Source of the DNA: UBA8337 sp038143435
Lineage (GTDB): Bacteria; Pseudomonadota; Alphaproteobacteria; RS24
NCBI GenBank assembly: GCA_038143435.1
Contig: JAYQLX010000004.1
Coordinates: 372,001-436,000 of the forward strand
Direction of reading: 5' to 3'
DNA: 64,000 nucleotides
Both the position numbers and the translations under genes were made by a program. Positions 32,802 to 40,709 of the stretch are shown piece after piece. The first letter of the stretch is position 1. Each line of letters begins with the position of its first letter. The notes under the pieces were generated by a model. It had not been told where the DNA came from. It did no database searches and worked only from the letters and a program-made list of their open reading frames with translations.

Positions 32802-33566
32802 ATGCGCTATCTCATTCCCTTTCTGCTCGGCTTGGCACTGCTTACCCTTTGGGAAATCTGGGTCGGCCTTGCTGATGTGCCGGTGTTTATCTTGCCCGCA
32901 CCCTCGCTCATTCTGGCCGCTTTGGTTGATAATTTTGCGGCGCTTATGGCGGCGCTGTGGGTGACGGTGAAAGTCACCTTGCTGGCCTTCGTCTGGGCCG
33001 TGGCGACCGCGGTCGGCTTGGCCATTGTTTTTACCCGGGCGCGGCTGATTGAAATGGCGCTTTATCCTTATGTCATTACCTTGCAAGTCACGCCGGTGGT
33101 GGCCATTGCCCCGCTCATTCTTATCTGGGTCGGCTTTGATAATGTGTCGCGCGCTTTGGTTATCATCGCTTGGATTGTTGCCTTCTTCCCAATGCTGACT
33201 AATACGGTGCAAGGGCTACGCAGCGTTGACCCACAATTGCATGATTTGATGACTTTATCGGGCGCGTCTTGGTGGCAAAGATTGATTTACTTGGAACTGC
33301 CCGCCGCGCTGCCGGCCATGTTGACGGGGGCAAAAATTTCCGGCGGTTTGGCTTTAATCGGGGCCGTGGTCGCGGAATTTGTAGCCGGCTCCGGCACCAG
33401 CACCGGCTTAGCGTGGCGTATTGTTGAAGCGGGCAACCGGCTTGAGATTGCCACCATGTTTGCCAGCCTCGCGCTGTTGTCGGCGCTCGGCATTTTTCTT
33501 TTCTATTTGTTGAGCTTTTGCGAATGGCTGCTCTTGCATCGCTGGCATGAAAGTTTCCGGCGCTGA
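32802..33566 (+). CDS. ABC transporter permease (ThiX/SsuC-like)
   Basis: Inner-membrane permease of 254 residues with six helices. The BPD_transp_1 EAA loop is visible as LMTLSGASWWQRLIYLELPAALPAMLTGAK. Together with the binding protein and ATPase it makes an importer of the nitrate/sulfonate/pyrimidine class. Final gene of the three-gene unit; no clear terminator follows, and the next 279 bases hold the cys operon control region. Confidence 0.93.
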   Translation: MRYLIPFLLGLALLTLWEIWVGLADVPVFILPAPSLILAALVDNFAALMAALWVTVKVTLLAFVWAVATAVGLAIVFTRARLIEMALYPYVITLQVTPVVAIAPLILIWVGFDNVSRALVIIAWIVAFFPMLTNTVQGLRSVDPQLHDLMTLSGASWWQRLIYLELPAALPAMLTGAKISGGLALIGAVVAEFVAGSGTSTGLAWRIVEAGNRLEIATMFASLALLSALGIFLFYLLSFCEWLLLHRWHESFRR

Positions 33567-33689
33567 GAGAAGGCACATACTGTCAGAACATTTGCTGACC
33601 GGTTGGTTTGCCAGCATATCGCGCCACACCATGACTGGCACTGGCACGAAAAACGCAAAACTCAATATAATCAGCATCCATAACCGCAT
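33408..33689 (-). CDS. Possible small membrane protein antisense to the permease end (doubtful)
   Basis: An open frame of 93 codons begins at ATG 33689, six bases after a GGAG. The N-terminus MRLWMLIILSFAFFVPVPVM looks like a membrane segment and lies in otherwise gene-free sequence. The C-terminal half is Arg/Gln/Lys-rich and runs antisense through the last 159 bases of the permease gene, where composition may only mirror that gene. There is no recognised family. It could be a small membrane protein gene or chance. Confidence 0.2.
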   Translation of the reverse strand: MRLWMLIILSFAFFVPVPVMVWRDMLANQPVSKCSDSMCLLSAPETFMPAMQEQPFAKAQQIEKKNAERRQQREAGKHGGNLKPVARFNNTPR

Positions 33690-33845
33690 AGTCGTCTCCA
33701 TGCGGTTAAAATGGCGAAAAAAGGTAAAGAAAGAGCAAATAGAACTCATATTTACATTATTTTTTGTAAATAAATATATTTTACATTCTATTGACGTGTT
33801 TAGCGAAATTGGGCAATATCCGCGCGTCTTATTCAAGGAGCAAAT
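33567..33845 (+). promoter_or_regulatory. AT-rich control region of the sulfite reductase operon
   Basis: This 279-base region is the longest without a well-supported gene. It turns AT-rich from about 33716. Three alternating half-sites are present: TTTACA (33751-33756), TGTAAA (33765-33770) and TTTACA (33780-33785), forming two adjacent inverted repeats with 8- and 9-base spacers. A -35-like TTGACG (33791-33796) follows, with CAATAT (33814-33819) 17 bases later as a weak -10. AAGGAG (33835-33840) is the ribosome site. The half-sites just upstream of the promoter suggest a dimeric activator or repressor, for example a cysteine/sulfur regulator; the protein is not identified. Confidence 0.5.
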
Positions 33846-34175
33846 ATGGCTCAACATGCCGCCAAAGGGGCCCGTTTTCAAGCCGTGACCGCCAATCGTT
33901 TGAGCGATGGCGAAGTGGTTTATTTCAGCGCCGATAATCGCTGGGTCGAGCGCTTTACAGAGGCTGATGTGGCCGATGGGACGGAAGCCGCCGAAGCGCT
34001 TCTGGCGCGCGCCATGCCCGATGATTTCGAAGCGCATGTGTTGGAGCCCTATTTGTTCGAAGTGCTGGAAGATGGCCGCTTTTACAAACCGGCCAGCGTG
34101 CGCGAGACCATTCGTGCCGCCGGACCGACCGTGCGGCTCGACCTCGGCAAACAAGCAGAAGCAAAAGCGGAGTGA
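33846..34175 (+). CDS. DUF2849 domain protein of the sulfite reductase operon
   Basis: A small soluble protein of 109 residues. The DUF2849 features are ANRLSDGEVVYFSADNRWVE near residues 17-36, DFEAHVLEPYLFEV in the middle, and SVRETIRAAGPTVRLDLG near the end. In Alphaproteobacteria this family typically precedes cysI and may assist sulfite reductase, but its biochemical role is not known. The ATG follows AAGGAG. Only 4 bp separate it from cysI. Confidence 0.9.
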   Translation: MAQHAAKGARFQAVTANRLSDGEVVYFSADNRWVERFTEADVADGTEAAEALLARAMPDDFEAHVLEPYLFEVLEDGRFYKPASVRETIRAAGPTVRLDLGKQAEAKAE

Positions 34176-34179
34176 GCCG

Positions 34180-35833
34180 ATGTATCGTTATGACGAATTT
34201 GATCACAAGCTTGTAGCTGACCGCGTCAATCAGTTTCGTGGCCAAGTCGAACGCCGCGTCTCCGGCGCGCTGAGCGAAGACCAGTTCAAACCGCTGCGCT
34301 TGATGAACGGGGTTTATCTGCAATTACACGCCTATATGCTGCGCGTCGCCATTCCTTACGGCACGCTGCGCAGCGAGCAAATGCGCATGCTGGCGCATAT
34401 TGCCCGCAAATATGATCGCGGTTATGGCCATTTCACGACGCGGCAAAACATTCAATATAATTGGCCGGCGCTGGATAAAATTCCTGACCTTTTGGACGAA
34501 TTGGCTTGTGTTGAAATGCACGCCATTCAGACCTCGGGTAATTGCATTCGCAATGTAACCTCCGACCAATATGCCGGTGCCATTGAAGGCGAAGCCGAAG
34601 ACCCGCGCATTGTCTCGGAAATCATCCGCCAATGGTCAACCTTCCATCCCGAATTCACCTATCTGCCGCGCAAGTTCAAAATCGCCGTGACGGCGCATAA
34701 AAATGACCGCGCCGCCATCAAGCTGCACGATATCGGCATTGTGGTGAAACAAAATGACGCCGGTGAAATCGGCTATGAAGTGCATGTCGGCGGTGGTCAG
34801 GGCCGCACGCCATTTGTTGCCAAGAAGATGACCGACTTTGTACCAAAGGCAAAACTGCTCGCCTATTTGGAAGCGGTGATGCGGGTTTATAATATGTTGG
34901 GGCGGCGCGATAATTCTTACAAAGCGCGCATTAAAATTCTCGTCCACGAGACCGGCGAAGAAGAAATGCGCCGCATGGTAGAAGAAGAGTTCGCCAAGAT
35001 TGATGCCTCTGAAATGCTCACCGTGCCGCAGACAGAAATCGATCGCATCAGCGCCTATTTCGCACCGCCCGCTTTCGAAACCTTGCCTGCCGACAGCCAA
35101 GCCTTTACGCAAGCGCAAGCCGATGATGCAGATTTCGCCCGCTTTGTGCGCGCCAATGTGGTGGCGCATAAGCAAGACGGCTATGCTATTGTCAATATTT
35201 CGCTGAAACCGATTGGCGGTGTGCCGGGCGATGCGACCGATGCGCAAATGGATGTGATTGCCGATTTGGCCGAGCGTTTCAGCCATGATGAAGTGCGCGT
35301 GACGCATGAACAAAACCTCGTTCTGCCGCATGTCAAATTGGACGATGTAAAAACCGTCTATGACGCACTCGCCGGCAAATGAATTGGCGACCGCCAATCT
35401 CGGCCTCATATCTGACCAGATAGCATGCCCGGGGCTTGATTATTGCAATCTCGCCAATGCCCGCTCCATTCCGCTGGCGCAGGAAATCTCCGAGCGCTTT
35501 TCTGACCTCGACCGGCAATATGATATTGGTGAGTTGAAGATTAAAATCTCTGGCTGCATCAATGCCTGCGGCCACCACCATGTCGGCCATATCGGCATTT
35601 TGGGGGTCGATAAAAAAGGCAAGGAGTTTTATCAAATCTCGCTGGGCGGGGCGGCGGACGAAAACGCTGCTATCGGCCAAATCACCGGCCGCGCTTTTAC
35701 CGAAGAAGACATTGTCGACGCGATTGAAACCGTGGTCACCACCTATACGGATTTGCGGGCTGATGGAGAACGCTTTATCGACACTTATAACCGCGTCGGC
35801 ATGGCGCCGTTTAAGGAGCGCCTTTATGACTGA
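34180..35833 (+). pseudogene. cysI: Sulfite/nitrite reductase, siroheme type (cysI), interrupted by one frameshift
   Basis: The assimilatory sulfite reductase hemoprotein reduces sulfite to sulfide. The N-terminal part (MYRYDEFDHKLVADRVNQFR to TVYDALA) has YGHFTTRQNIQYNW and TSGNCIRNVTSDQYAG substrate-site motifs with Arg and Lys residues. It then meets TGA because an extra A in the run 35377-35379 shifts the frame. The downstream frame continues NELATANLGLISDQIACPGLDYC and has KISGCINACGHHHVGHIG, so the four Cys ligands of the 4Fe-4S/siroheme centre lie after the break. Corrected length is 550 residues, normal for the family. As sequenced, the first fragment would lack the cofactor site. The ATG at 34180 is used rather than an upstream extension through the DUF2849 gene. 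Confidence 0.9.
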
Positions 35834-36344
35834 TTATCACCTTGTCATTGACGGCGCGACGGCTGAAGAAAGCTGGACCTATCTGGATGATGACGCAGCG
35901 CTGAGCGATGCGCCATCCATCATCTCACTGACCCGCCTGAAAGACGAAGCCGACGCACTGGCCGAGCGCAGCGCGCCGCTGGGCGTTATTTTACGCGCCG
36001 ACGGGCTCGGCAAAACCGATCTCGGTGAAGATGTGCGCGAACTGGATCCCTTTATCGACAGGCTGGCGCTGATTGCCATTCACTTTCCCGCCTATCGCAA
36101 TGGCCGTGGCTATTCCGCCGCCCGTGTGTTGCGCGAAGAGTTTAATTTTACCGGTCAATTACGCGCCACCGGCGATGTGCTTTACGACCAATGGGCAATG
36201 ATGAATCGCTGCGGTATCAACGCATTTGAATTGGCGGCGGATATCGACCTCGCCACGTTCCACACCGCGCTTGGTGAATTATCGGGGGCTTACCAACCAG
36301 CGGCTGACCAAAATCGCGGTGCGCTTTGGGCGCGCGGGAAGTAA
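35826..36344 (+). CDS. DUF934 domain protein
   Basis: A protein of 172 residues. The DUF934 core is LALIAIHFPAYRNGRGYSAA followed by RVLREEFNFTGQLRATGDVLYDQ-type sequence and MMNRCGINAFELA. The family occurs in sulfate assimilation operons and is thought to help the reductase, without a defined reaction. The ATG overlaps the cysI stop by 8 bases. In many relatives cysH stands between or next to these genes; it is absent here. Confidence 0.92.
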   Translation: MTDYHLVIDGATAEESWTYLDDDAALSDAPSIISLTRLKDEADALAERSAPLGVILRADGLGKTDLGEDVRELDPFIDRLALIAIHFPAYRNGRGYSAARVLREEFNFTGQLRATGDVLYDQWAMMNRCGINAFELAADIDLATFHTALGELSGAYQPAADQNRGALWARGK

Positions 36345-37448
36345 TTATTCAACCCTGCCCTGCTCGACATAAATCGAGCGGCTGGGGAAAGCAAAACCGG
36401 CACCGGCCTCTTCGACAATCTGCTTAATGGCCAGCGCCAAATCCTCTTTGGCCGACAACCAGTCATACCATCGCGTGGTTTCGGTAAAGCAATAGACCAG
36501 CATATCAATCGAGCTGTCATTAAAGCCGTCAATATGGACGATATTCGGCACGTCATGGATTTCCGTGACAAAGCGCGGGTCGCTGTCGAGCCAGCTCAAA
36601 ATACCGGCGCGAATGGTTTTCAGCTGTTCTGATGTGGTGCGATATTCCAGCCCGATAATCCATTTAATGCGCCGCCGCGTCATATTGGAATAATTGACCA
36701 GCGCATGGTCGGAGAACATGTTGTTGGGCACCACTACCGGCACTTGATCAAAACGCCGCACGCGGGTCGAGCGGAAGCCGATTTGCTCAATATTGCCTTC
36801 GACCACGCCTTCGACTTCAATCCAATCGCCCAGCGCGAAACGTCGCTCAATCAAAATGGAAACACCGCCGAGCAGGTTTTTGAACAAATCTTGTGCGCCC
36901 AGCGCCACGGCGACGCCGAACAGACCGAAGCCGGCAATAATCGGGCCGATTTGAATACCCCAAATTTGCAAAATCGTGGCCACGCCGGTCAGCACAATGC
37001 CCCAGCGCAACAGCGTCAGCAGCCAGCCGACAATTTCCGGCGAGAGAATATCTTCAATGCGCTTCAAGGCCATGCTGGCCGGTGTGCTGGCCGCGTAAAA
37101 GGACCAGAAAATGCCGATGGCAATCAACGACCGCATCACCTTATCGGCCAATTCTTCAGCCAAGCCGTTTAACGGCAAAACTTCTAGCGCGAAAAACACG
37201 CCCAAAATAAGAAAGAAAAATTTAATCGGCCGTTCCAGTGCCTCGCGCAGCAAATCATCAATTTCGGTTTGGGTGCGTTGGGTCAAACGTTCCAACCCGC
37301 CCAATACAAAGCGGGTAAACAGGCCACGCAACACGGCAAAGGTCAGAAAAACTCCAAGTGCCGTCAATAATTCAGCCGGACTGACACCAAATGTGCTGTC
37401 AGCCCAAACCTCGCCTACCAAAGCAATAAATTCGTCCATCAATCCCAC
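36345..37448 (-). CDS. Mechanosensitive ion channel family protein (MscS type)
   Basis: MscS-family channel of 367 residues. About four N-terminal helices come before the pore-lining helix GLFGVAVALGAQDLFKNLLG (near residue 177). The beta domain that follows has IERRFALGDWIEVEGVVEGN and IGFRSTRVRRFDQVPVVVPN, then the C-terminal alpha/beta domain with LVYCFTETTRWYDWLSAKED. It protects against osmotic downshock or has a related role. It overlaps the DUF1491 gene by 10 bp, suggesting co-transcription. The stop abuts the convergent DUF934 gene. Confidence 0.93.
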   Translation of the reverse strand: MGLMDEFIALVGEVWADSTFGVSPAELLTALGVFLTFAVLRGLFTRFVLGGLERLTQRTQTEIDDLLREALERPIKFFFLILGVFFALEVLPLNGLAEELADKVMRSLIAIGIFWSFYAASTPASMALKRIEDILSPEIVGWLLTLLRWGIVLTGVATILQIWGIQIGPIIAGFGLFGVAVALGAQDLFKNLLGGVSILIERRFALGDWIEVEGVVEGNIEQIGFRSTRVRRFDQVPVVVPNNMFSDHALVNYSNMTRRRIKWIIGLEYRTTSEQLKTIRAGILSWLDSDPRFVTEIHDVPNIVHIDGFNDSSIDMLVYCFTETTRWYDWLSAKEDLALAIKQIVEEAGAGFAFPSRSIYVEQGRVE

Positions 37449-37783
37449 GCGCCTTCTATGCGCCCTTCCAGAAAATGTCGCCCACGCGCATCTTCAATGT
37501 CCACCACCCAAATATCAGGGTCTCGTTGCATTTCTCGTTCAATTAGTGCATCGCTCTCAGCCTCATCGCTGTCCACGGGCAAAACCACACGAAAACTCTG
37601 CGCGCCGTCCATATCGGTAAACATATTCAGCACCCCTGCCGTGCCGTCAAGCCGATTGACGCGCACATAAATGCCACCCGCATCCTTATCGCCGCGCGTC
37701 AAAACATAGGCCGCACCCATTGCCGCTTGCACGCGGCGCACCAGCGATTGCACATAAAGCTCGGTTTTCAGACGCAGATTCAT
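37439..37783 (-). CDS. DUF1491 family protein
   Basis: A protein of 114 residues with the DUF1491 pattern LRLKTELYVQSLVRRVQAAM, GGIYVRVNRLDG and DPDIWVVDIEDARGRHFLEG. It is a small alphaproteobacterial family of unknown function. The ATG at 37783 is preferred to one three codons upstream. The 3' end overlaps the start of the channel gene. Confidence 0.9.
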   Translation of the reverse strand: MNLRLKTELYVQSLVRRVQAAMGAAYVLTRGDKDAGGIYVRVNRLDGTAGVLNMFTDMDGAQSFRVVLPVDSDEAESDALIEREMQRDPDIWVVDIEDARGRHFLEGRIEGAWD

Positions 37784-37853
37784 GAAAAACAAATTACCAT
37801 GATTGCCAATATCGGCAATCGCGCCTATTTTCCGCGAGTGATAGGAGGCACTG

Positions 37854-38265
37854 ATGTCGCTGGAAACGTTAATTGATGATTTCGCCCTGTTTGACGATTG
37901 GGAAGAACGTTATCGCTATATTATCGAGCTCGGCAACGGCCTGAAGCCGTTGAGCGAAGCCGAGCATAATGACACCAATAAGGTGCAAGGCTGCGTCAAC
38001 CAGGTCTGGCTGGTCAATGACCGCGACGGCGAGCGCCTCTCTTTTCGAGGCGATAGCGATGCCCATATTGTGCGCGGCTTGGTCGCCATTCTGCTGGACC
38101 TTTATGACGGCAAATCGGCAAAAGAAATTGCCGCCTATGACGCCTGAAAGCGCGTTTCAGCAATTGGGCTTGGGCGAACATTTGACGCCGCAACGTTCAA
38201 ACGGCTTTTACGCTATGGTTCAGCGCATCCGAAACGATGCGGCGGCGGTGCTGGCCGATCGATAG
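37854..38265 (+). pseudogene. sufE: SufE-family Fe-S assembly protein, interrupted by one frameshift
   Basis: SufE accepts sulfane sulfur from the desulfurase SufS and passes it to the scaffold. The first 98 codons carry the family core, including GNKVQGCVNQVWLVND-type sequence with the active Cys in VQGCVNQVW, and stop after EIAAYDA. The normal C-terminal helix continues in another frame: ESAFQQLGLGEHLTPQRSNG and AMVQRIRNDAAAVLADR. Removing the T at 38145 joins them as AYDAESAFQQLG. The corrected 136 residues match the family length. The ATG follows AGGAGG. Confidence 0.9.
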
Positions 38266-38462
38266 CCATAATGCACCGATAGCCGCATCAATGCCAATTT
38301 CAGCATTAGTTTTCCGAACGGCGCGGCAGCGCATTATTTCTTCTCGGTCGCTTCCAACCCGCTAACCGCATATCGCCAAAAATGCTTAAGACAAAACCCT
38401 TTGCTCTGGCCGCTAAACGGCTTATTTAGGCAGAAGCCGCGTTTTGCGGTCAGGGAGTTTTC

Positions 38463-39710
38463 ATGTCGGCCAGACAAGACCCATCTTCTCAGCAAGCCAT
38501 TGCGCGCTGGGGCATCAATCCGATGGCGCCCTATCTCGGCGGCATCGCCACTTGGTTTCTTGCCAATGGCCTCCAATTTGTCATGGTGCCGACTTTGGTC
38601 ATCATCACATTGGGCGGCACGGCAGGTGATTTGGCTGCCGCGCAAGTAGCGCTGGCTTTGCCGCAAGTGTTCCTGATGATGTTTGCCGGTTCGCTGGCCG
38701 ATAAAAGCGACAGCCGAATGATTTTGCTTTGGGTCAATTTATTGGCTGCCATACCGCCCATTGTCTTGGGGTGGCTAACTTTTTCCGGCCAATTGGCATA
38801 TTGGCATATTATTGTTTTCGGTTTGGCCATGAGCGCCAGCTTTGCCTTTATGGTGCCGACCCGTGACGCGCTTTTGTCACGCGTCGCGTCCGGCAATATC
38901 CAAAATGCCGTCATGCTGGCCTTGATTGCGCAATTCGCTGCCCAACTCATGGGTTATGTTTTGGCCGGTGCCGCCGCGCCTTTGGCCGGGCCGTGGGCGC
39001 TTTTGGCCATGCAGACCATCGCCCTGCTTATCGGCTTTTTATTGACCCTCGCCCTGCCCGATTTCCCGCCCGTGCCTGCGCAAGACGAAGGCGCGAGCGG
39101 ATGGCAAGCGGGTTTTTCAATCGTTTGGAAATCAACGGTTATGCGTCCGGTCATTTTATCTTCTGTCGGCACGGGCATTTTCTTTATCGGCATATTTATG
39201 GTCACTTTGCCGCTCATCGTCACCGACATATTTGGCGGCGGGCAGCTGGAAATTTCCATTCTCAATTTCACCTTTTGGGGCGGCACGATTATTTCAACCG
39301 TCGGTATGATGGCGCGCCGACCTGTCGAACGGCGCGGACGCGCCATGATGGGGGCGCTGATTGTCGGCTGCTTTGCCCTCATGCTGGTGCCGTTGGCACC
39401 CAGCTTCGCTGCCGTTTGTGCCATTGCCGGTGCTTGGGGTTTGGCCGCCGGCGTGAATATGACAATGGCGCGCACCATTGTTCAGGTCGAAGCCCCGCCG
39501 GAAGCGCGTGGGCGCGTATTGGCATTTTACAGTTTGGGCTTTATGGGCTCCGCGCCTGTTGGCGCAACTTTAAGCGGCATTGTGACCGAGCTTATCGGCC
39601 CGCTGGCGACCACATTTATATGCGCTGCCAGCATGCTGGTGTTGGTCAGCGTGCTGATTGCCACCACGCCGGTCTGGCGCATTATGCGCCATGAAGACGA
39701 GCCTCAATAG
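38463..39710 (+). CDS. MFS transporter
   Basis: Major facilitator protein of 415 residues with about 12 helices. The loop after helix 2 reads FAGSLADKSDSRMILLWVN, a variant of the G-x-L-x-D-R motif. A central cytoplasmic loop (about residues 195-220, LPDFPPVPAQDEGASGW) splits two six-helix bundles, and MARTIVQVEAPPEARGRVLA lies in the second half. The class resembles EntS/MFS_3-type exporters; the substrate is not evident. The start follows GGGAG. The 197-base gap before it, after sufE, shows no clear element. Confidence 0.9.
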   Translation: MSARQDPSSQQAIARWGINPMAPYLGGIATWFLANGLQFVMVPTLVIITLGGTAGDLAAAQVALALPQVFLMMFAGSLADKSDSRMILLWVNLLAAIPPIVLGWLTFSGQLAYWHIIVFGLAMSASFAFMVPTRDALLSRVASGNIQNAVMLALIAQFAAQLMGYVLAGAAAPLAGPWALLAMQTIALLIGFLLTLALPDFPPVPAQDEGASGWQAGFSIVWKSTVMRPVILSSVGTGIFFIGIFMVTLPLIVTDIFGGGQLEISILNFTFWGGTIISTVGMMARRPVERRGRAMMGALIVGCFALMLVPLAPSFAAVCAIAGAWGLAAGVNMTMARTIVQVEAPPEARGRVLAFYSLGFMGSAPVGATLSGIVTELIGPLATTFICAASMLVLVSVLIATTPVWRIMRHEDEPQ

Positions 39711-39712
39711 TT

Positions 39713-40624
39713 TTACGAAAACTTCCGTTCATCCCACCAGGGGTAAAACCCCGGCATGTCGGCGCTTGGCTTATCGGCAAAGTCGGGGTCGCGTTTTTCC
39801 AAAAACGACACCACACCCTCTTTGGCATCTGATTGGCGCCCACGCCCGAAAATCGCTTTGCTGTCGACCTTATGCGCTTCCATCGGATGGTCGGCACCCA
39901 TCATGCGCCACAGCATTTGCCGCGTCATGGATACGGAAACAGGTGAACTCATTTTGGTCATTTGCAAAGCCACTTCTTTGGCGCGTGTCATCAGTTCGGC
40001 TTGCGGCACAATCTCACTGACCAAGCCGCCGCGCAGCGCTTCTTCAGCGCCGAATACCTCGCCCGAATAACACCATTGCAAGGCTTGCGAAATACCGACA
40101 ATGCGCGGCAAAAACCAGCTTGAGCAGGCTTCCGGCACAATACCGCGTCGCGCAAACACAAAACCGAAACGCGCATTATCAGAAGCAATGCGCACATCCA
40201 TCGGCAATTGCATGGTCACGCCGACACCCACGGCCGCGCCATTAATCGCGCCGATAACCGGCTTAATGCTGTCAAAAATACGCAAGGTCACCATGCCGCC
40301 GCCATCGCGAATATTTTCGCTCGACCAATTCACATCGCCTTCATCTGAAACGACCTGATTTTTCTTACCGCCATCGCTGCGCTCGGCATAATTGAAAGTC
40401 TTATCGCCTTGCGACAAATCGGCACCGGCGCAAAAGGCACGCTCGCCATCACCGGTCACGATAATGGCGCGCACCGCATCATCATTATCGGCTTTATCAA
40501 ACGCATCGATGATTTCATGCATCATGCGGGCGGTAAAGGCGTTCATCGCCTCAGGTCGACACAAGGTCAGCACCATAATGCCGTTTTCATCTATTTCGGT
40601 TTTGATTTGCTCATAATCGCTCAT
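39713..40624 (-). CDS. Enoyl-CoA hydratase/isomerase family (crotonase)
   Basis: Crotonase-fold protein of 303 residues. Oxyanion-hole motifs are GERAFCAGADLSQGDK and GAINGAAVGVGVTMQLPMDVR. The catalytic-loop region is FVFARRGIVPEACSSWFLPR, which retains a Glu at the position of the second catalytic Glu. A longer insertion after the first motif (residues about 75-105) and a C-terminal SFLEKRDPDFADKPS segment are typical of enoyl-CoA hydratase-related proteins in acyl degradation clusters. Divergent from the acyl-CoA ligase gene. Reaction type is inferred only from family. Confidence 0.92.
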   Translation of the reverse strand: MSDYEQIKTEIDENGIMVLTLCRPEAMNAFTARMMHEIIDAFDKADNDDAVRAIIVTGDGERAFCAGADLSQGDKTFNYAERSDGGKKNQVVSDEGDVNWSSENIRDGGGMVTLRIFDSIKPVIGAINGAAVGVGVTMQLPMDVRIASDNARFGFVFARRGIVPEACSSWFLPRIVGISQALQWCYSGEVFGAEEALRGGLVSEIVPQAELMTRAKEVALQMTKMSSPVSVSMTRQMLWRMMGADHPMEAHKVDSKAIFGRGRQSDAKEGVVSFLEKRDPDFADKPSADMPGFYPWWDERKFS

Positions 40625-40649
40625 TTGGCGTTCTCCCTAAAGCTCACTC

Positions 40650-40677
40650 TTGCCGAAAACTCCCATATCTCTATAGT
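40650..40677 (+). promoter_or_regulatory. Possible sigma-70 promoter of the acyl-CoA ligase gene
   Basis: TTGCCG (40650-40655) and TATAGT (40672-40677) are separated by 16 bases in the 85-bp region between the divergent crotonase and ligase genes, with GGGAGG following at 40698-40703. Match by eye only. Confidence 0.4.
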
Positions 40678-40709
40678 TCTTGGCAATAGGACATTTTGGG
40701 AGGTTAAAA

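Noticed and set aside
33907..34179. N-terminal extension of cysI into the DUF2849 gene
   Set aside because: It reads DUF2849 codons in a wrong frame; the ATG at 34180 starts the conserved N-terminus.
35377..35379. Programmed ribosomal frameshift in cysI
   Set aside because: There is no slippery heptamer with a downstream structure that I can see, and similar lesions occur in many unrelated genes of the window.
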